From Microglena sp. YARC (Eukaryota > Chlorophyta > Chlorophyceae > Chlamydomonadales > Chlamydomonadaceae): a stretch of DNA of 64,000 bases. Positions 12,101 through 27,100 of the stretch are shown here, one piece after another (positions within the stretch are counted from its first letter, which is position 1; every line of letters begins with the position of its first letter). The position numbers were made by a program, and so were the translations under genes. The stretch is from the NCBI GenBank assembly GCA_022414725.1, contig CM039463.1, forward strand, positions 86,009,711-86,073,710, given 5' to 3'. Below the pieces are notes generated by a model. That model was not told where the DNA came from, searched no databases, and worked only from the letters and a program-made list of their open reading frames with translations.

Positions 12101-15100
12101 CGCCTTTCCCTTCTCACGTGTCCACAAAATCTGTTACATCAAGTTTTTTTTGTTACGTAGGGGTATGAAGTCATTGCATTTGACTAACACCAAAAAAGCT
12201 AAAAACTATAGCAGTGCATGTCTAGTCCCTTACCGTGTATCCACGTCATCAGTTGCGTACATGCCGATAATTGTACGTTTCTGTATAAAGCGGTGTGGCG
12301 TATTGCACCACGACCTCGTTGACTTGGATGAGCTGGTTTCGCTCAACAAAGGGCTTGAAGTTAGTGTGACAGTAAAACTGGCCCTTCTCCGCATGCCATA
12401 TCTGCATCGTATGGCATTGAAGGCACACTCAAAATCAGTGCAAAAGTAGTGGATATAGAAAGTGGGGTTCGCTTCTAAGTTAGTATGAAGTACACAATTA
12501 CTCAATTTGCCATTGATTGATTGTACCATCCTTGGCTTATAGGGAACCTGATGCGACCGCAAGCCAAGTCACCATGGCAGACATAGTAAGTGTCACCAGT
12601 GTCCACTGCGTTACATAATAACAGGTAATGCTTTAAAAACCAAGAGGTAGAAATTTGATGATGAAATTCAGCAATATAGCTTTGGCTTGAATAAACCCAC
12701 TCCATGATGTTGCAAGGATATCTTGCCCATCTTGGTAAGGCGCGCTATAGCTGATGCCGGACGACATCTTGGGTACAAGCAATACAAGCAGGGCACAAGC
12801 AATACATACAGTGGAGTCACCTTGTCAGGATCCCCATCTTTGTAGGGCATCGCTAGTTCGATTCCGTAGGACATCTTGGAGCGCCGTGCAGAAATCAAAT
12901 CAGGCCTGCAGCCGTACTGTACAGCTCCTGAAGGCGTGGAAAAAAGCAATGACAACACCTGATGGGGCGTGGTATTGATGATGATGATGATTACATTTTA
13001 CTGGTGCCCTAGTGGACTCCAAATGTGCCCTTGGCTTGACGCAGTATTAAGGGAACCCGTCGCATGCGGGCAGAGAACGGTCTACCACCACAACTAGACA
13101 AGCTACCATCGCGGTTGATAGCGACCTGCAACGCTCAGGGTTGCCTTAGGGGGAATCGAACCCCCGACCCCGCTTCGTTTCAGCGATTTGGTGTTAAGTC
13201 GTGGACAATGATCATCATACATCAATGATTTGCATCTTCGTTCTGTTTTCCAACGCAGGCATGGTTGAATGTCTAGGGTTTAGGATTTGGGGTTTAGGAA
13301 ACTTAGTAGAATTTTCACTTGGATTCCTCTTGCTATGATATTTCTAGGATAAATCAGAGGATGAATGCCGCATTTCCCACAGTAGTGGGAGAAATGGAGT
13401 ATTCAGACGCGCGACGGAAGATTCCGCAGGACGCCTTCATATTTCAAATATCCGTAAACCCCCGGGCAAAACCAGGAGTAACCACTCCCAGTGTTTTCCA
13501 GCAGTACTGTCCTGCCTGGTATATAATCAAGTGCACAGTCACCGGGGGCACTAAAATTTTGGTGCCCCAAGCTGCCTAAGCCTCGATCTTTACCAGCTTT
13601 TCAAGTTCCCACCACCATCCCTCTGTCCCACAGGAGTTATATCTTCCAGAAGCTACCAGAGCCTCCCAGGGGAAGTGACTCTGTTATTATTTGACAGTAG
13701 CGACTCTATTGGTAGTAGCACAAAGACAGACCTGAACAGTCTGGACTTACAAGCTAGATAGTGCAGTTGACTTTATTTAATGGTAACAACTGATAAGACA
13801 AGTAAGGCCAACCAGTGTTGTGATATACCCCCTAATTAAGGGAAATATCGCACACAGAGCCAAAACCTTCCAAGGCCCAGCATACACCATAAATATGTCT
13901 ACTAGCACTTGTACCAATGGGGGCCCCATCTGAAAGATCGCTGGACCTCTCGTGCAGTGTCTCAATATCCAGCAAGCAGGCCCCCAACTTTTGCAAATAT
14001 AAGTACGGACAATGATGAAGCCTGCACGTGCTTATTTCCTAAACCCTTAAGGGTAAATTAGATGTATTGGAAATATGAAAAGCAACTGTAAAAGAATCTG
14101 AGTCAACCGTCTGAATCAGACAAATACCATACATGGGTGAACCCCATAGAACTCCATAGGAAACCTTGGGACACTATATTGAACATTATGGACACCGAAG
14201 TGAACACTCTGGGTGTATACGGAGAATCACTACCAGTCATGGTATTGCAAGGTCATCATATACTTCATCCCATAGATGCAGCATGGTATTCTATATATTA
14301 GATTGTTCATTCCATAGTTATCTTCCATAAAAGCCGTATTTCCCACACCGTGGTGTGAGAAATGAAGTATTCAGGAGCGCGGCTCAGATTGGAACAGTTG
14401 CGATCGAATTCTGAATACCCTAAAACCCCAGGGCTAAACCAGGAGTAGCCCGTGCACCGCGAATTCAAATAGTAACCTGATCTCTGCAGGTATTTAATAT
14501 AAAGCCCCACAAAGAGATCAGCTTAAGAAGTGCTCAACCTTGCGAGAGCTATTAGATTTTGCCATCTTTCCTAGCTTTACTTTCTATAAGGTTTCCCGCC
14601 ACGCCCATCCACCATGGCTCGCACCAGACCGTTTTTCTTCCACAAAACACACATTTGCACAAATAGATATAGAGGTATACATAAATTAGTGTTTTGTATG
14701 AGGTTCGTATACAATCAATACATCCTTGAGTTGTACTATCAAACATAGCCTGCATCGTGTTGGTTTAGGATATAACTTGAAATTTGTTACATGACTCTAG
14801 TATTTAAGGCGGCTCGCCGTCTTTGGTAGAAACATCAACATTTAAAACTGAATCATTAAAATGCGTTTGATCCAATCTCTTCAGGCAATCATTTATGATA
14901 GTTAGTGCCTCACCCCACAACACTGCTGCATAGGGCTGAGCTGGCACAACCACCGGCACAACCACCCCTCCAACCTCCACAGCATCCAGTGCTGAGTCAT
15001 CAGCCGACAGCGCCTGTCTCATTCTCTTGACAAAGTACTTACTATCAGCAAAACCTCCAACTAGGAAGACCTGCATCCAAGGGAAACAGTTTTAAAGATG

Positions 15101-18100
15101 CATGAGGTATCTAGATGAGGCTATTTATAGGCAATGTATAGACAATACAGCCAATATATAGGCAATATATAGGCAATGTATAGACAATACAGCCAATATA
15201 TAGACAATATATAGGCAATGTATAGACAATACAGCCAATATGTAGACAATATATAGGCAATGTATAGACAATACAGCCAATATATAGACAATATAGGCAA
15301 TAAACCGGCAATACATGAAATATATAGGCAACAAATAGACAACATGTAGATACAGGCAATACAGGTGAGACATAGATACAGGCAAATCGTGCAACATATA
15401 GATACGGGCAATACAGGCATGATAAAGGCAATGAATATAAAACATATAGACAATATATAAGCAAATATATCTATACCTGGCCTATAGGCCAGGTATAGAT
15501 ATACACAATATAAAGGCAATATAGGCAATATATAGGCAAGATATAGTCAACATTAAGAGAAATAGACAATATATAGGCAATGTAGGTCAGATAGAGACAA
15601 GATATTAGTAAGACAAAGACAATGTAAAGGCAAGATAGGTAATATATAGGCAATATGCAGGCAAGATAGGCCAAACATAGGCAAGATAGGTAATACATAT
15701 ACAATATGCAGGCAACATAGGCAAAATATATATAACAAAAAACATAGACAATATATAAGCAATATATAGACAATATACAGGCAATATATAGACAATATAT
15801 AGACAATATATACAATATATAGGCAATATATAGACAATATACAGGCAATATATAGGCAATATATAGACAATATATAGGCAATATATAGACAATATATTGG
15901 CAATATATAGACAATATACATGCAATATATAGACAATATACAGGCAAGATAGGCAAAATATAGACAACACATAGACAAAATATAGACAATATGTAGACAA
16001 TATATAGACAATGTATAGGCAATATATAGACAATATACAGGCAAGATAGGCAATATATAGACAATATACAGGCAAGATAGGCAAAATATAGACAACACAT
16101 AGACAATATATAGACAACACATAGACAATATATAGACAATATATAGGCAATATATAGACAATATACAGGCAATATATAGACAATATATAGACAATATATA
16201 GGCAATATATAGACAATATACAGGCAAGATAGGCAAAATATAGACAACACATAGACAATATATAGACAATATATAAGACAATATATAGACAAAATATATA
16301 GACAATATACAGGCAAGATAGGCAATATATAGACAATATACAGGCAAGATAGGCAAAATATAGACAACACCATAGACAATAATATTATAGACAATATATA
16401 TAAGACAATATATAGGCAATATATAGACGCATAGACAATATATAGACAATATATAGGCAATATATAGACAATATACAGGCAAGATAGGCAAAATATAGAC
16501 AACACATAGACAATATATAGACAATATATAGGCAATATATAGACAATGTATAGGCAATATATAGACAATATAAAGGCAAGATAGGCAATATATAGACAAT
16601 ATACAGGCAAGATAGGCAAAGTATAGACAACACATAGACAATATATAGACAATATATAGGCAATATATAGACAATATACAGGCAATATATAGACAATATA
16701 CAGGAAATATATAGGCAATATACAGACAAGATAGGCAATATATAGACAACACATAGACAATATATAGACAATATATAGACAATATATAGGCAATATATAG
16801 ACAATATACAGGCAAGACAGGCAAAATATAGACAACACATAGACAATATATAGACAATATATAGGCTATATATAGACAATATACAGGCAATATATAGACA
16901 ATATACAGGCAATATATAGGCAATATACAGACAAGATAGACAACACATAGACAATATATAGACAATATATAGACAATATATAGACAATATATAGACAATG
17001 TATAGGCAATATATAGACACTATATAGACAATATATAGACAATATGTAGGCAATATATAGACAATATACAGGCAAGATAGGCAAAATATAGACAATACAT
17101 AGACAATATATAGACATTACATAGACAATATATAGACAATATATAGGGAAGATATATACACGTCATAGAGAAGATATAGACGAGATATAGGCAAGATATA
17201 GGCACTATATACAAGTAGGCAAGATATAGACAAGGTATAGGCAATATATAGACACTATATAGGCAAGATATAGGTAATATGCAGGCATTATAAAGGCAAT
17301 ACAGGTTATATATAGGCAAGACCAGGTCCATATTTTCCAGGGTATGAGGTTTACCCTTGCACCACAAATGCACTAAGGGGACTAGTTAATCCCTATAAAT
17401 ACATCATAGAATATGCCAATCCATACACATATATCATATTATATGACACTCCCTAATTATAACCTTAACATTTATCATGTAAGATGCCAATCTGGGCCAA
17501 TCCCATAATAATCCTTATAGATGAATAGTATAGTATGCCAATCCGGGCGAAACCCTAAATAATCCCTATCATACATAATATAATAAGCCAAGGATCTCAC
17601 CTTGTTCACAGCAACATTGCTGTCTTTCAGCTGGCGCTTGGCCAGGTCTATAATCGAATCGACAAGTGGGTTGAACAAAGACCTGCAAAAGAGCAAGGGT
17701 GCAGGTGGAGGTTATCAAATAGTCAAATCACGGTGTAGGGAGGCATTGTCGTTTGCACATGGATGACATATGTTAAGACACGGCAAAAGAGCAAGGGTGC
17801 TGGTGGAGGTACTCAAACACTCCAGAATATGCATTTTTAAAATTTTCAAAATCGTGGTATAAGGAGGTTAGGGTACATATGCATGTGCATGTTCCCGACC
17901 TAGATCCCAGGACATTCAAAACCATACATAAGATAGTTGTTGCATTAACTGTGTAACCCCTTTTCATAAATAAATGCATGCCACATACACTCACACACGC
18001 ATGCACGCACACATCCCCCCCACCCCCCACCACACACACACACAGTCTTCGGAAGATAAACAGTTCAAATAGAGAATCAGGAATCAGGATTCAGAAATAC

Positions 18101-20094
18101 AAGAACTACGACGCACTTCATGGTCAAAGTGGACAGCCGAATGTTGTGACTGCTGCCGTGCTCAACCTCCAGAGCTTTCTTGTCGTTGCCTGACATCATT
18201 GAGTGAAGGCCAGGAGGGACCACAATGTCCCATCCTTCCTCCCTCTCTAATGTCCCGTTCATCCACCATCTACCACTCATCCTCTCCAAACCTCCTGCAG
18301 TGTTAGACGAGGGGAGGGCAAGGAAAAATGTTTTGTACCGCATGTTTGATATGGATAGAGAGCCGCGAGCACATGTCGATACCACTCATCCTTACCGAAC
18401 CTCCTGCAGTTTTAAACATGTTATTTATCTGCTTATTATCCACCCTGGTTTCCTTGGGGATTTCACAGGGGGGGCTTGAAATTGGGAGACGGTAAGCACT
18501 GAGCAGCCCCGAGTTGGCTGAAAAAAGATGTAACAATCATATCCAATCAAAATATGCAGTGTTGTTATAGTAGGCAGGGGTACACTTGTGGTGAACAATC
18601 AAATATAACAAAAAGAAGCAGTGTCATTAAATGGGGGTGAGGGTGTACACTGGTGGTGAACCCATGTTCTGCCCTCAGATTCTCAGTTTGAATATGACAT
18701 ATATTTGACTAGGACATACATTAGAATATGACAATCACTAGAGTAGGACATTCACTAGAATAGGACATTCACTAGAACAGGACATTCACTTAAATAGGAC
18801 ATACACTAGAATAGGACATTCACTAGAGTAGGACCTTCACTAGAATAGGACATTCACTAGAACAGAACATTCACTTAAATAGGACATTCACTAGAACAGG
18901 ACATTCACTAGAACAGGACATTCACTTAAATAGGACATTCACTAGAATAGGACATACACTAGAATAGGACATTCACTAGAACAGGACATTCACTTAAATA
19001 GGACATACACTAGAATAGGACATACACTAGAATAGGACATTCACTTAAATAGGACATACACAAGAATAGGACACTCACTAGAATAGGACATTCACTAGAA
19101 TAGGACATTCACTAGAACAGGACATTCACTTAAATAGGACATACACTAGAATAGGACATACACTAGAGTAGGACATTCACTAGAACATGACATTCACTTA
19201 AATAGGACATACACTAGAATAGGACATTCACTAGAACAGGACATTCACTTAAATAGGACATACACTAGAATAAGACATACACGGGAATAGAAAAAAACAC
19301 TTGAATAGGGCACGTCTGCTGCCCATGGTATGCTGTACACACATTACATGCATTGCATTGTCATAGGTAGGCCAATATTGACCCAAGACAAGGCCACAGT
19401 CGCACACCGCAACTTACTAGGGTCTTCCAACTATCCTCTCATAATCAACAGGATATAGAGGAGATATATGGGGAACGTCAACCTCACGCATCGTAATAAG
19501 GCGCATTATTTATTTATTTATTTATTTATTTATGTATTTATTTATTTATTTGTTTATTTATGGGGATCATACAATTTAATTCATGTGCCATCAACGTCAG
19601 GATGCATCACTTACTCCTGTTAATAAAATATAAAATGCATTTTCTGTTGATTCCCTGTACAAGGCTAATAACCTGTTTTAAATGCTGATTACCTGTAAAA
19701 ATGCGCTTCACTGCTTCAAACTTGTCACAGACCAGCTGGTACTCCCTGGGGTGGTCATGCTTCCATGCGTTGAGTGCCTAAAGACACAATTTTATATTTT
19801 AGTGCGGTAGGGGCATCTAAAGTTGTTGGTGGTAAAGCTAATATGTGTTGAATGCCTAAATATAAAATTCTGTATTTTAGTTTGTTTTCTTAATTGTTTA
19901 ACTTAATTTATGGAGGTTGTTTTTGTCCTTAAATATACACTATGACCGGATATATCGTATTGGGCACCTAGAGTTGTTCTTTTTGTGTTTTAATCCAATG
20001 GATGTTGCATACCAGGTACCTTAAGGGGGTACAGTTATAAGGGGCGGGGGGGAGGGAGAGAGAAGGGGTGAATTAAGAGGGGGGGAGGGGCGCG

Positions 20095-20128
<34 letters not shown>

Positions 20129-21506
20129 ATGGAGGGAGAAGTAGGGAAGTGTGCATGTTAATTAATGTGTGCGGCGGCAGGCATTTGTTTTCGCTGGGTA
20201 CATACTGACAGGGCAACACAGACCAACGGCCACACGGGCAATGCAGTAAATATAAAACATGTACCTGACATACATATAAATACCGGTGACACAAAACATC
20301 ATTGGCTCTGTTGCTATGAATGGAATTAGTCTGCAAAATCCACGACATGAATGCCTCTTTTTAGTCTAGCCTGATTGTATGCGTGTAGCTAGTACAGTCC
20401 ATGGGTAGCCTACCAGGCGAAAAGGACCTGCCCACCCTCGCAAAATAAAAAATCCTAGAAAAGGAGGAGAGGCTAAATGAAATAGTAGGGTGCCCTGTCG
20501 GGTCCCGCGGAGGTCGGCCCTGGGGCTCATGCGTCGTACTGGGTGAGTCAGACTACTAGGTTGTAGTAACGGGGGCGGTGAGCTATTGTATACGTTCAGT
20601 TCTGGCTATGAAGGGTCGGAATACACGGGTAGCGATGATGGGTGTTGAGTTGGGATGCCACTTCTGAAGGAACGTTGTACGTGAGGGAAAGAAAGCACTG
20701 AACGGCGATGGGTAAAAGGTGTACAGGCCGCCTCGAGTCGACCGGGTCCCGGGTACGGGGGTGGTCCGAGGGTATCTGAAGAGAAGCAGGGGAGTTGGTT
20801 ATGGTCAGTAATGTCGCTAAAGGTAATGATAACGCCTGGTGGGGCGTGGTGTTTAAGGGAGCCGTCGTATGCGGGTGGGAGCGGTCTCCTACCTCAACTG
20901 GACAAGCTACCATCGCGGTTGACGACGACCTGCAACGCCAAGAGCAACCGAAGGGGGAGTCGAACCCCCGACTCTTCATTCTTTAGCAATCTGGTCTACC
21001 ACTAGACCATTGTAATCGCTAAAGAGGCTAGTAATGTCGTTATACATTGTATGACAGGCGAACTTTCGACCGGTGGTTTCGCCAAATGACCAGTGTTTTC
21101 TCCAAACCTACCATGTTCGACTTGTGGTTTAGGCTGGGGTCCCGGTGGTTTTCGCCATGTTGAACTACCCTATTGTGGTTTCGGCAGTGGTTTCGCCAAA
21201 TGGCCAGTGGTTTCGCCAAATGACCAGTGGTTTCGCCAAATGAACAACTGTACAGTGGTTGTGGTGTCGATGCATAGGTCTGGCTGCCTTGGGGCCGACC
21301 AACAACCACTATAATGTCGTATTGTATATAAATATCTATATGTAAACATACCGGAATTCTTCACTACCGAATTTCTGACTGGCCTTGACCGGCCCTATCG
21401 GTCGCCGTGTCACCACACGCACACGGCGGACCACACTCCTACCTGGATTTCACGGGGGCAAACGACAGGGGCAAATTACGTAATGCCCCCCCGCCCCCCC
21501 ACCCAC

Positions 21507-21564
<58 letters not shown>

Positions 21565-22544
21565 ACTATTATAGTTGCGTTGTCCGTCCGTGCGTCCGGG
21601 GCTCAGGGCTTAACTGGCAATGGTTCCGCTTATCTGGCAAGCATTTCCCTGCTGATCTGTAACATTTTCGCCTGAATCGTCGGCTGCTGATCTGGCACAT
21701 TTCCACCTCAACCCTCGATATTCAAACGCTATACTGGTTCACATCCCCCGACGATTTCAAACACGCATCTTTCACCTGCTTTCACAATGCGACTGCGCCC
21801 AGCGCGCTCTTTGCGCTCCGCGATCTGACAATGTCTTTGCCCACACCACAATGGGAGCTGTGCTCGGCTGTGCTCCCTCACCCAAGCATGTTTGTCTTCA
21901 ACTTTTTCTCCCTTCCCGGATTTGCACGCACTTCTGCTGTCCACTAACTTCGATGAGAGCTCTTGCTTAACCACCTAACCTTGCTGCTCTCCCCGTCACA
22001 ACAGTCTCTTCTCCTTCTCCTGCGCTCTCACTCCTGCTCGCTCGCTGACTGCTTTTCCATCGCATGATCCCCAGCTCCTCGCAAAATCTTTCAATCTACA
22101 CAAGCATGTACCAGCCCGAACACCAGCCCCGGGAACCTCAAATCAGCGTCAGACAGATGCTTAAGACCAGTCGAGGCCAAACCTCAGTCGCTTATGAGCG
22201 CTGACAATTTCGCGCTGTTTCGTGCAGATTGATCCCGAACCTCTCACTGACAGCTGCTGCTCCCTGCTTTTTCCCCCTAGCCTTTAGTTCCAGCGCGGGC
22301 ATAGCTGATAGCTGATGGGCATCGCATTTGTTCCTGCAGCGATGTGTCGCTTTGTACGAAACGAGTGACTCTTTGGTTCATGCCGTCATGCGTGGGTGGG
22401 GTGGGAAGGGTCCGCTCGCGAGATGCTGCGCCCAACATGCTCCCTGGATGCTATTTCCCCTTCACTTGCCCTCTATCTTCGGCCAAACCTGAAAGGCATC
22501 GTATTGATTCCTACAACGCTGTGTCCGTTTTCCAGGAATTGCTC

Positions 22545-22578
<34 letters not shown>

Positions 22579-24105
22579 TACATGCATGGGTTGGGGATGG
22601 TAATGGTGTTGCGTGTACATATGTGTTGTGGCCATCTGCCACTCGAGTGCCATTGTGATGATCATGGCAACAGTGCACGATGATAAGCCACCTGATGAGA
22701 ATGGGGATGGAAAATGAGTGGGTGGGTGACCCTCCAAAACTCATTGAATTGGGGGGTGGGGGGAGGCAGGGGGGCTGCCGTCGGTACGACGGGCTAAATG
22801 CCCTAGTCTGTATCAATTTTTCCGCGTTCGTTCTGAGCGCCTCTTCGCCTCATCGTCTATAATCTGTTAATTCCTCTCATTCTTCTGTTCTGTTCCTCTC
22901 CTCAGGCGCTTGTTCTGAGCACTCATTCTTCTGTTGCGTTGTTCTCATTAGGCGCTTATTCTGAGCGCTAAGTCTTCTGTTGCGTTGTTCTCATCAGGAT
23001 CATTGTTCTCGTGCGTTGTTCTCATCATAATCATTATTATGTTGCGTTGTTCTCATCAGAATCATTGTTCTGATCAGACGCCCATTCTGAGCGCTCATTG
23101 TTCTCATCAGGCGCCCATTCTGAGCGCTCATTGTTCTCATCAGGCGCCCATCCTATCATCAGCGCTCTTCCGCCTGCGAGCGTTGCGACCATTATATTCA
23201 CGCATGCACACTTTCGCCATGCAATCGCATCGCATTCATCACTGTTGGCAGCCAATTGTTTCCAGAAATTTGACTTTCTTCAGATCTTCATGGCCATTCC
23301 ATTTCTTGCGCTTTCAATGCAAATCCCATCTATGCAATCTCTTTTCTTTGTATCAACGATCGTGAAATATGACGCTGCGAAGTTGCTGCAGAGTGTTGAC
23401 CAGATTTAGGGCGAAGTTTTCTCAACTGTGCCACTGCACGAGCAGAAGAAGCTGCAAGTTTGAAGCTTTGCAATCACGTAGATCCGGTGTTCTCGGTATG
23501 ATCGGAATCCGAGCGTTCGAAACCTGTTGGTAGGTTCAATACCCAGCCTACACTTTCAGCGCGATCTCAGCCCACAGCTGGAGTGAAGTGTGCGAGGTAG
23601 GGATAGGTCATAGGGAGGGGAGCGTGGAGGGAGGGTGGAGATGGCTGGGTGGTGTGGGGGGTACGGGGGTAAATTTGGGTGGTGTGGAAATGGCTGGGGG
23701 GTAGGGGGGTATATTTGGAAGGTGTGGAAATGGTAAGGGGGTATATTTGGATGGTGTGGAGATGACTGGGGGGTAGGTGAAGTGCAAGGGGGATAAACAA
23801 AGTGTGTGTCGAGGGGGTGGGGATGGGGGGCAGGAAGATTTAGGGGGAAACAGGATCATGTAGGTCCTGTGGGGTGGGGGTGGGGGGTATATTTATAGTA
23901 GGGAAAGGAAGGGGGCATGTTTTAGATATTTTGCTAAGGGGGAAATATCTTGACTGTGTGCATGTGAGTAAGGGGGGGGGAGGTGGTACGTACAAGGGCG
24001 TTGCACGTTATGTAACCCAGGCCAGAACAGAACTCAGGACCTGGGTGGGTGGGGTGGGGGGTGGCCAACGGCCACACGGGCTACCGTACTAGTATTTACA
24101 TATAT

Positions 24106-24158
<53 letters not shown>

Positions 24159-27100
24159 TAAAATGAAATATTTAGTATATATATATATATATATATACTA
24201 AAATGAAATCCGATGAACTGGTTGAAAACCAACCTACCTGTTCTCCAACCTTTTGCTTGTAGATGTTCATAAAAGCGGTGTCAATGGTGGTAGCGCCCAC
24301 CATCTCCCCCACGGCATGTGTTGCCTCCGCCAGCACCAATTCCCCACCGCCACGAGACTCCACTGTATGGATGGTGATGTCGGTAGTCCCTATGAAACAG
24401 TGGTGTTAGAGTGCCAGTCAACCAACCAACCAACCAACTGTATGGATGGTGATGTAGATAGCTCCTATGAAGCAGTGGTTACATGGATCCAGCCTTTAAG
24501 GCTACTCGCCGTCTTCGGCAGTAACATTAAGATTTAAAACTTTAATATTACAAATATTTGATCCAATCTGAGGCTATGTTGTTAGAGTTCCGACCAACCA
24601 ACCAACCAACCGACCGACCGACAAACCAACCGACCGACCGACCGACCGACCAACCAACCGACCGACCGACCGACTGACCGACCGACCCACCGACCGACAA
24701 CTGACCAACAGACCAATGGGAGTGAGGGGTCGAGTCTTAAGGTAGGGTAGAGTCAAGGGAGCACATGCTGATGCTGATGCTGCTGATGATGGTGATGATG
24801 GTGATGATGATGACATATTTCCTGGAGCCCTACTAGATAATGTGCCCGTGGCTTGACTAAGTCAAGGGGAACTTATGAACATCATGAACACAAACGAAAT
24901 GAAAAAACACAATTTTATGCCAATCTGTATAGTTTTGTCTCTCGTACTTACCCCCTCCAGCATCGACCACCATGTATGTGTCACCAACTTGGATGTTGGT
25001 GGCCTTGGACCTGATCACCTTGAGCGCCGCAGCCTCGGGCTCCTAAGTAATGAGGTGAAACAAAATAAACAGGGCCAAAACAAACTTCACGCAAGCTAGT
25101 AATAATGTAGATGTAGCTTTGGTTGAGGTTTAGAAGAAACTTAAACCGAGGATAACTGATTCAGGAAACAAAAAACATCTCTCAAGCAACGAGGTGAAAC
25201 AAACAAATTGGGGCTGACACAACCTTCAACACTCATACATAAGAGGTGAAAATGAAACAAAACAATCAGGGCCAACACACACTTCAACAGTCCAAAGCGA
25301 TGAAAAAAGTAACAAGATAGCCTGGTGGGGCATGATTGCACAAGAGACAACAATTGTTCGCCATATGACGGTTTGTATCATTGTTTTGTAACATTATACA
25401 ATCTAGTAGTGTATAATCTATGTTATTTTTTGCCTCTTGAACCTCAAATACTACATGCAGCCTTGCATACTCAACCCACCAGGATGATAGATAACATGAA
25501 TGGCATGATTAAAGCATGATTAAAATATGATATACAACCCACCAGGATAATAAAAACATGACAGACAACACACCAGGATGAAGGACAACATGATACGGCA
25601 GGCATGATCAAAACATGATACTCAACCCACCAGGATGATGGACAACTTATCATCCTCCAGGTTGTTAATGAGTCCAGCTCGCACAGCTGCTTGCCTCATC
25701 TTTACCTTGGAGGCTTCTGACCTTTACGTGATGAATAAATTAGGATGAAGTAGGATGAGCCTTGGTTGCAGGAACTGGGATTGTTAAAGGTTCTGTACGC
25801 ACTAGGGCATCTTACTGTCTATAGAATATACTCAGTTCCTCAATGGGATACCCACGGAAACCAGGGAGAATAAACACCAGGATCCGCACTTCTATTATTT
25901 ATATTATTTAATTCTCTATTACTTACATGATTAACATGATATATATGATTTACTGTAAGCATATTATTTATATTCTGTATATTTTCATAGTATGTTCATT
26001 ATTCAGATATTATGCAAATTATTTAAACCGGTATTATCCCCATAGGTGCATAAGTCATAGTTGAATCCCCTAAGTTAAATCGCTAGTGTGATCACAAGTG
26101 TGATTCAAAGCCGTTTGTGTCCCAAATTGCTCTATTTAATTCTGAGTGGCTTATTTATGTCCGCATTTGCCTCTGGCCGCGAGCAGCCCTGCTTGGAAGG
26201 CTGATAGCAGTACATGAGATGTATCGAAATTATTAAACGACCTCAAATCGCGTCAGATACGCGATCGCGCAAGCTACCACATGAACAACTGATGTGACAT
26301 CTCTATGTACCATACTTTTGACTATATACTTGGTTGGTCAACCATTTTGATGAGACGTCTCTATCTACTATGCTTTTGCCTAGATAGTTGACTGTCTAAT
26401 TACTTTTAAGATAATTTGCAGTTCAATTACTTTGTTGGCTAGATACTTGCAGAGCTTTTCTTCTCAGCTAAGAGCAGAAGTTTCTAAGCACCTCCTTGAG
26501 CCAGCCACCGAGCTAGACCCAAATACTTCAGCAGTTCTGGACAGCTCATTGTGTCTGCTTCAAGGTGCACTAGGCTTCATTTGGTTTGCCTCAACAGCCA
26601 GTCCGAGAAGCTGCCTAGAAGCTGTTGCCCGTACCAAAAAAGGGAAGCTATGGAGACCTGCTTGATTGCTTGCAGACACGAACTAATAAGTTGTACATGA
26701 TGACGATTACAGTACAGTTGTACATCATGACTATTCAGCTGTACATGATGATGAGATATTGTCTTACCATATTGCTGGCACTGTGAGGCACCACGCAACT
26801 TGCTCCTGACCATTGGGTAGGCCATGTTCTCTGAGGTACTGGATTATATACCTCCGAAACATCCCCAAAAAGTCCGCAGCAACCTGACAAAAGGATATCG
26901 GGGATTGGGATGAGTGCGCATTTGTACAGCCCAGGGATAGCCGAATAGGCTAAAGGGACTTGCCCAACCTTAGAAACAGGAGAGGCAGTTTAAGAAACAA
27001 GCATCGGGGATTGGAATGACATCAAACTCAAGAGCAAGTGTAACTCAAATTGAGCTTATGAAAATGTTCCTAGACCTGTCCTAGATGGAAATAAATCTGT

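Noticed and set aside
13272..13298. Interstitial telomere of the TTTAGGG type, as a clue to green lineage
   Set aside because: Only three imperfect units; not enough for either claim.
14804..14913. Taking the stop at 14,804 as the normal end of copy L
   Set aside because: The donor at 14,913 is in phase with a downstream exon (12,821-12,927) carrying the conserved SKMSYG region, so the longer gene fits the family better.
15553..16998. 481-codon open frame of YCLYIVYIL repeats resembling a membrane protein
   Set aside because: Product of the 11-bp CAATATATAGG array; overlapping frames give the same peptide.
20944..21019. Functional tRNA gene
   Set aside because: A and B boxes and T-stem are present, but acceptor and anticodon stems do not pair and the sequence continues into a shared SINE body.
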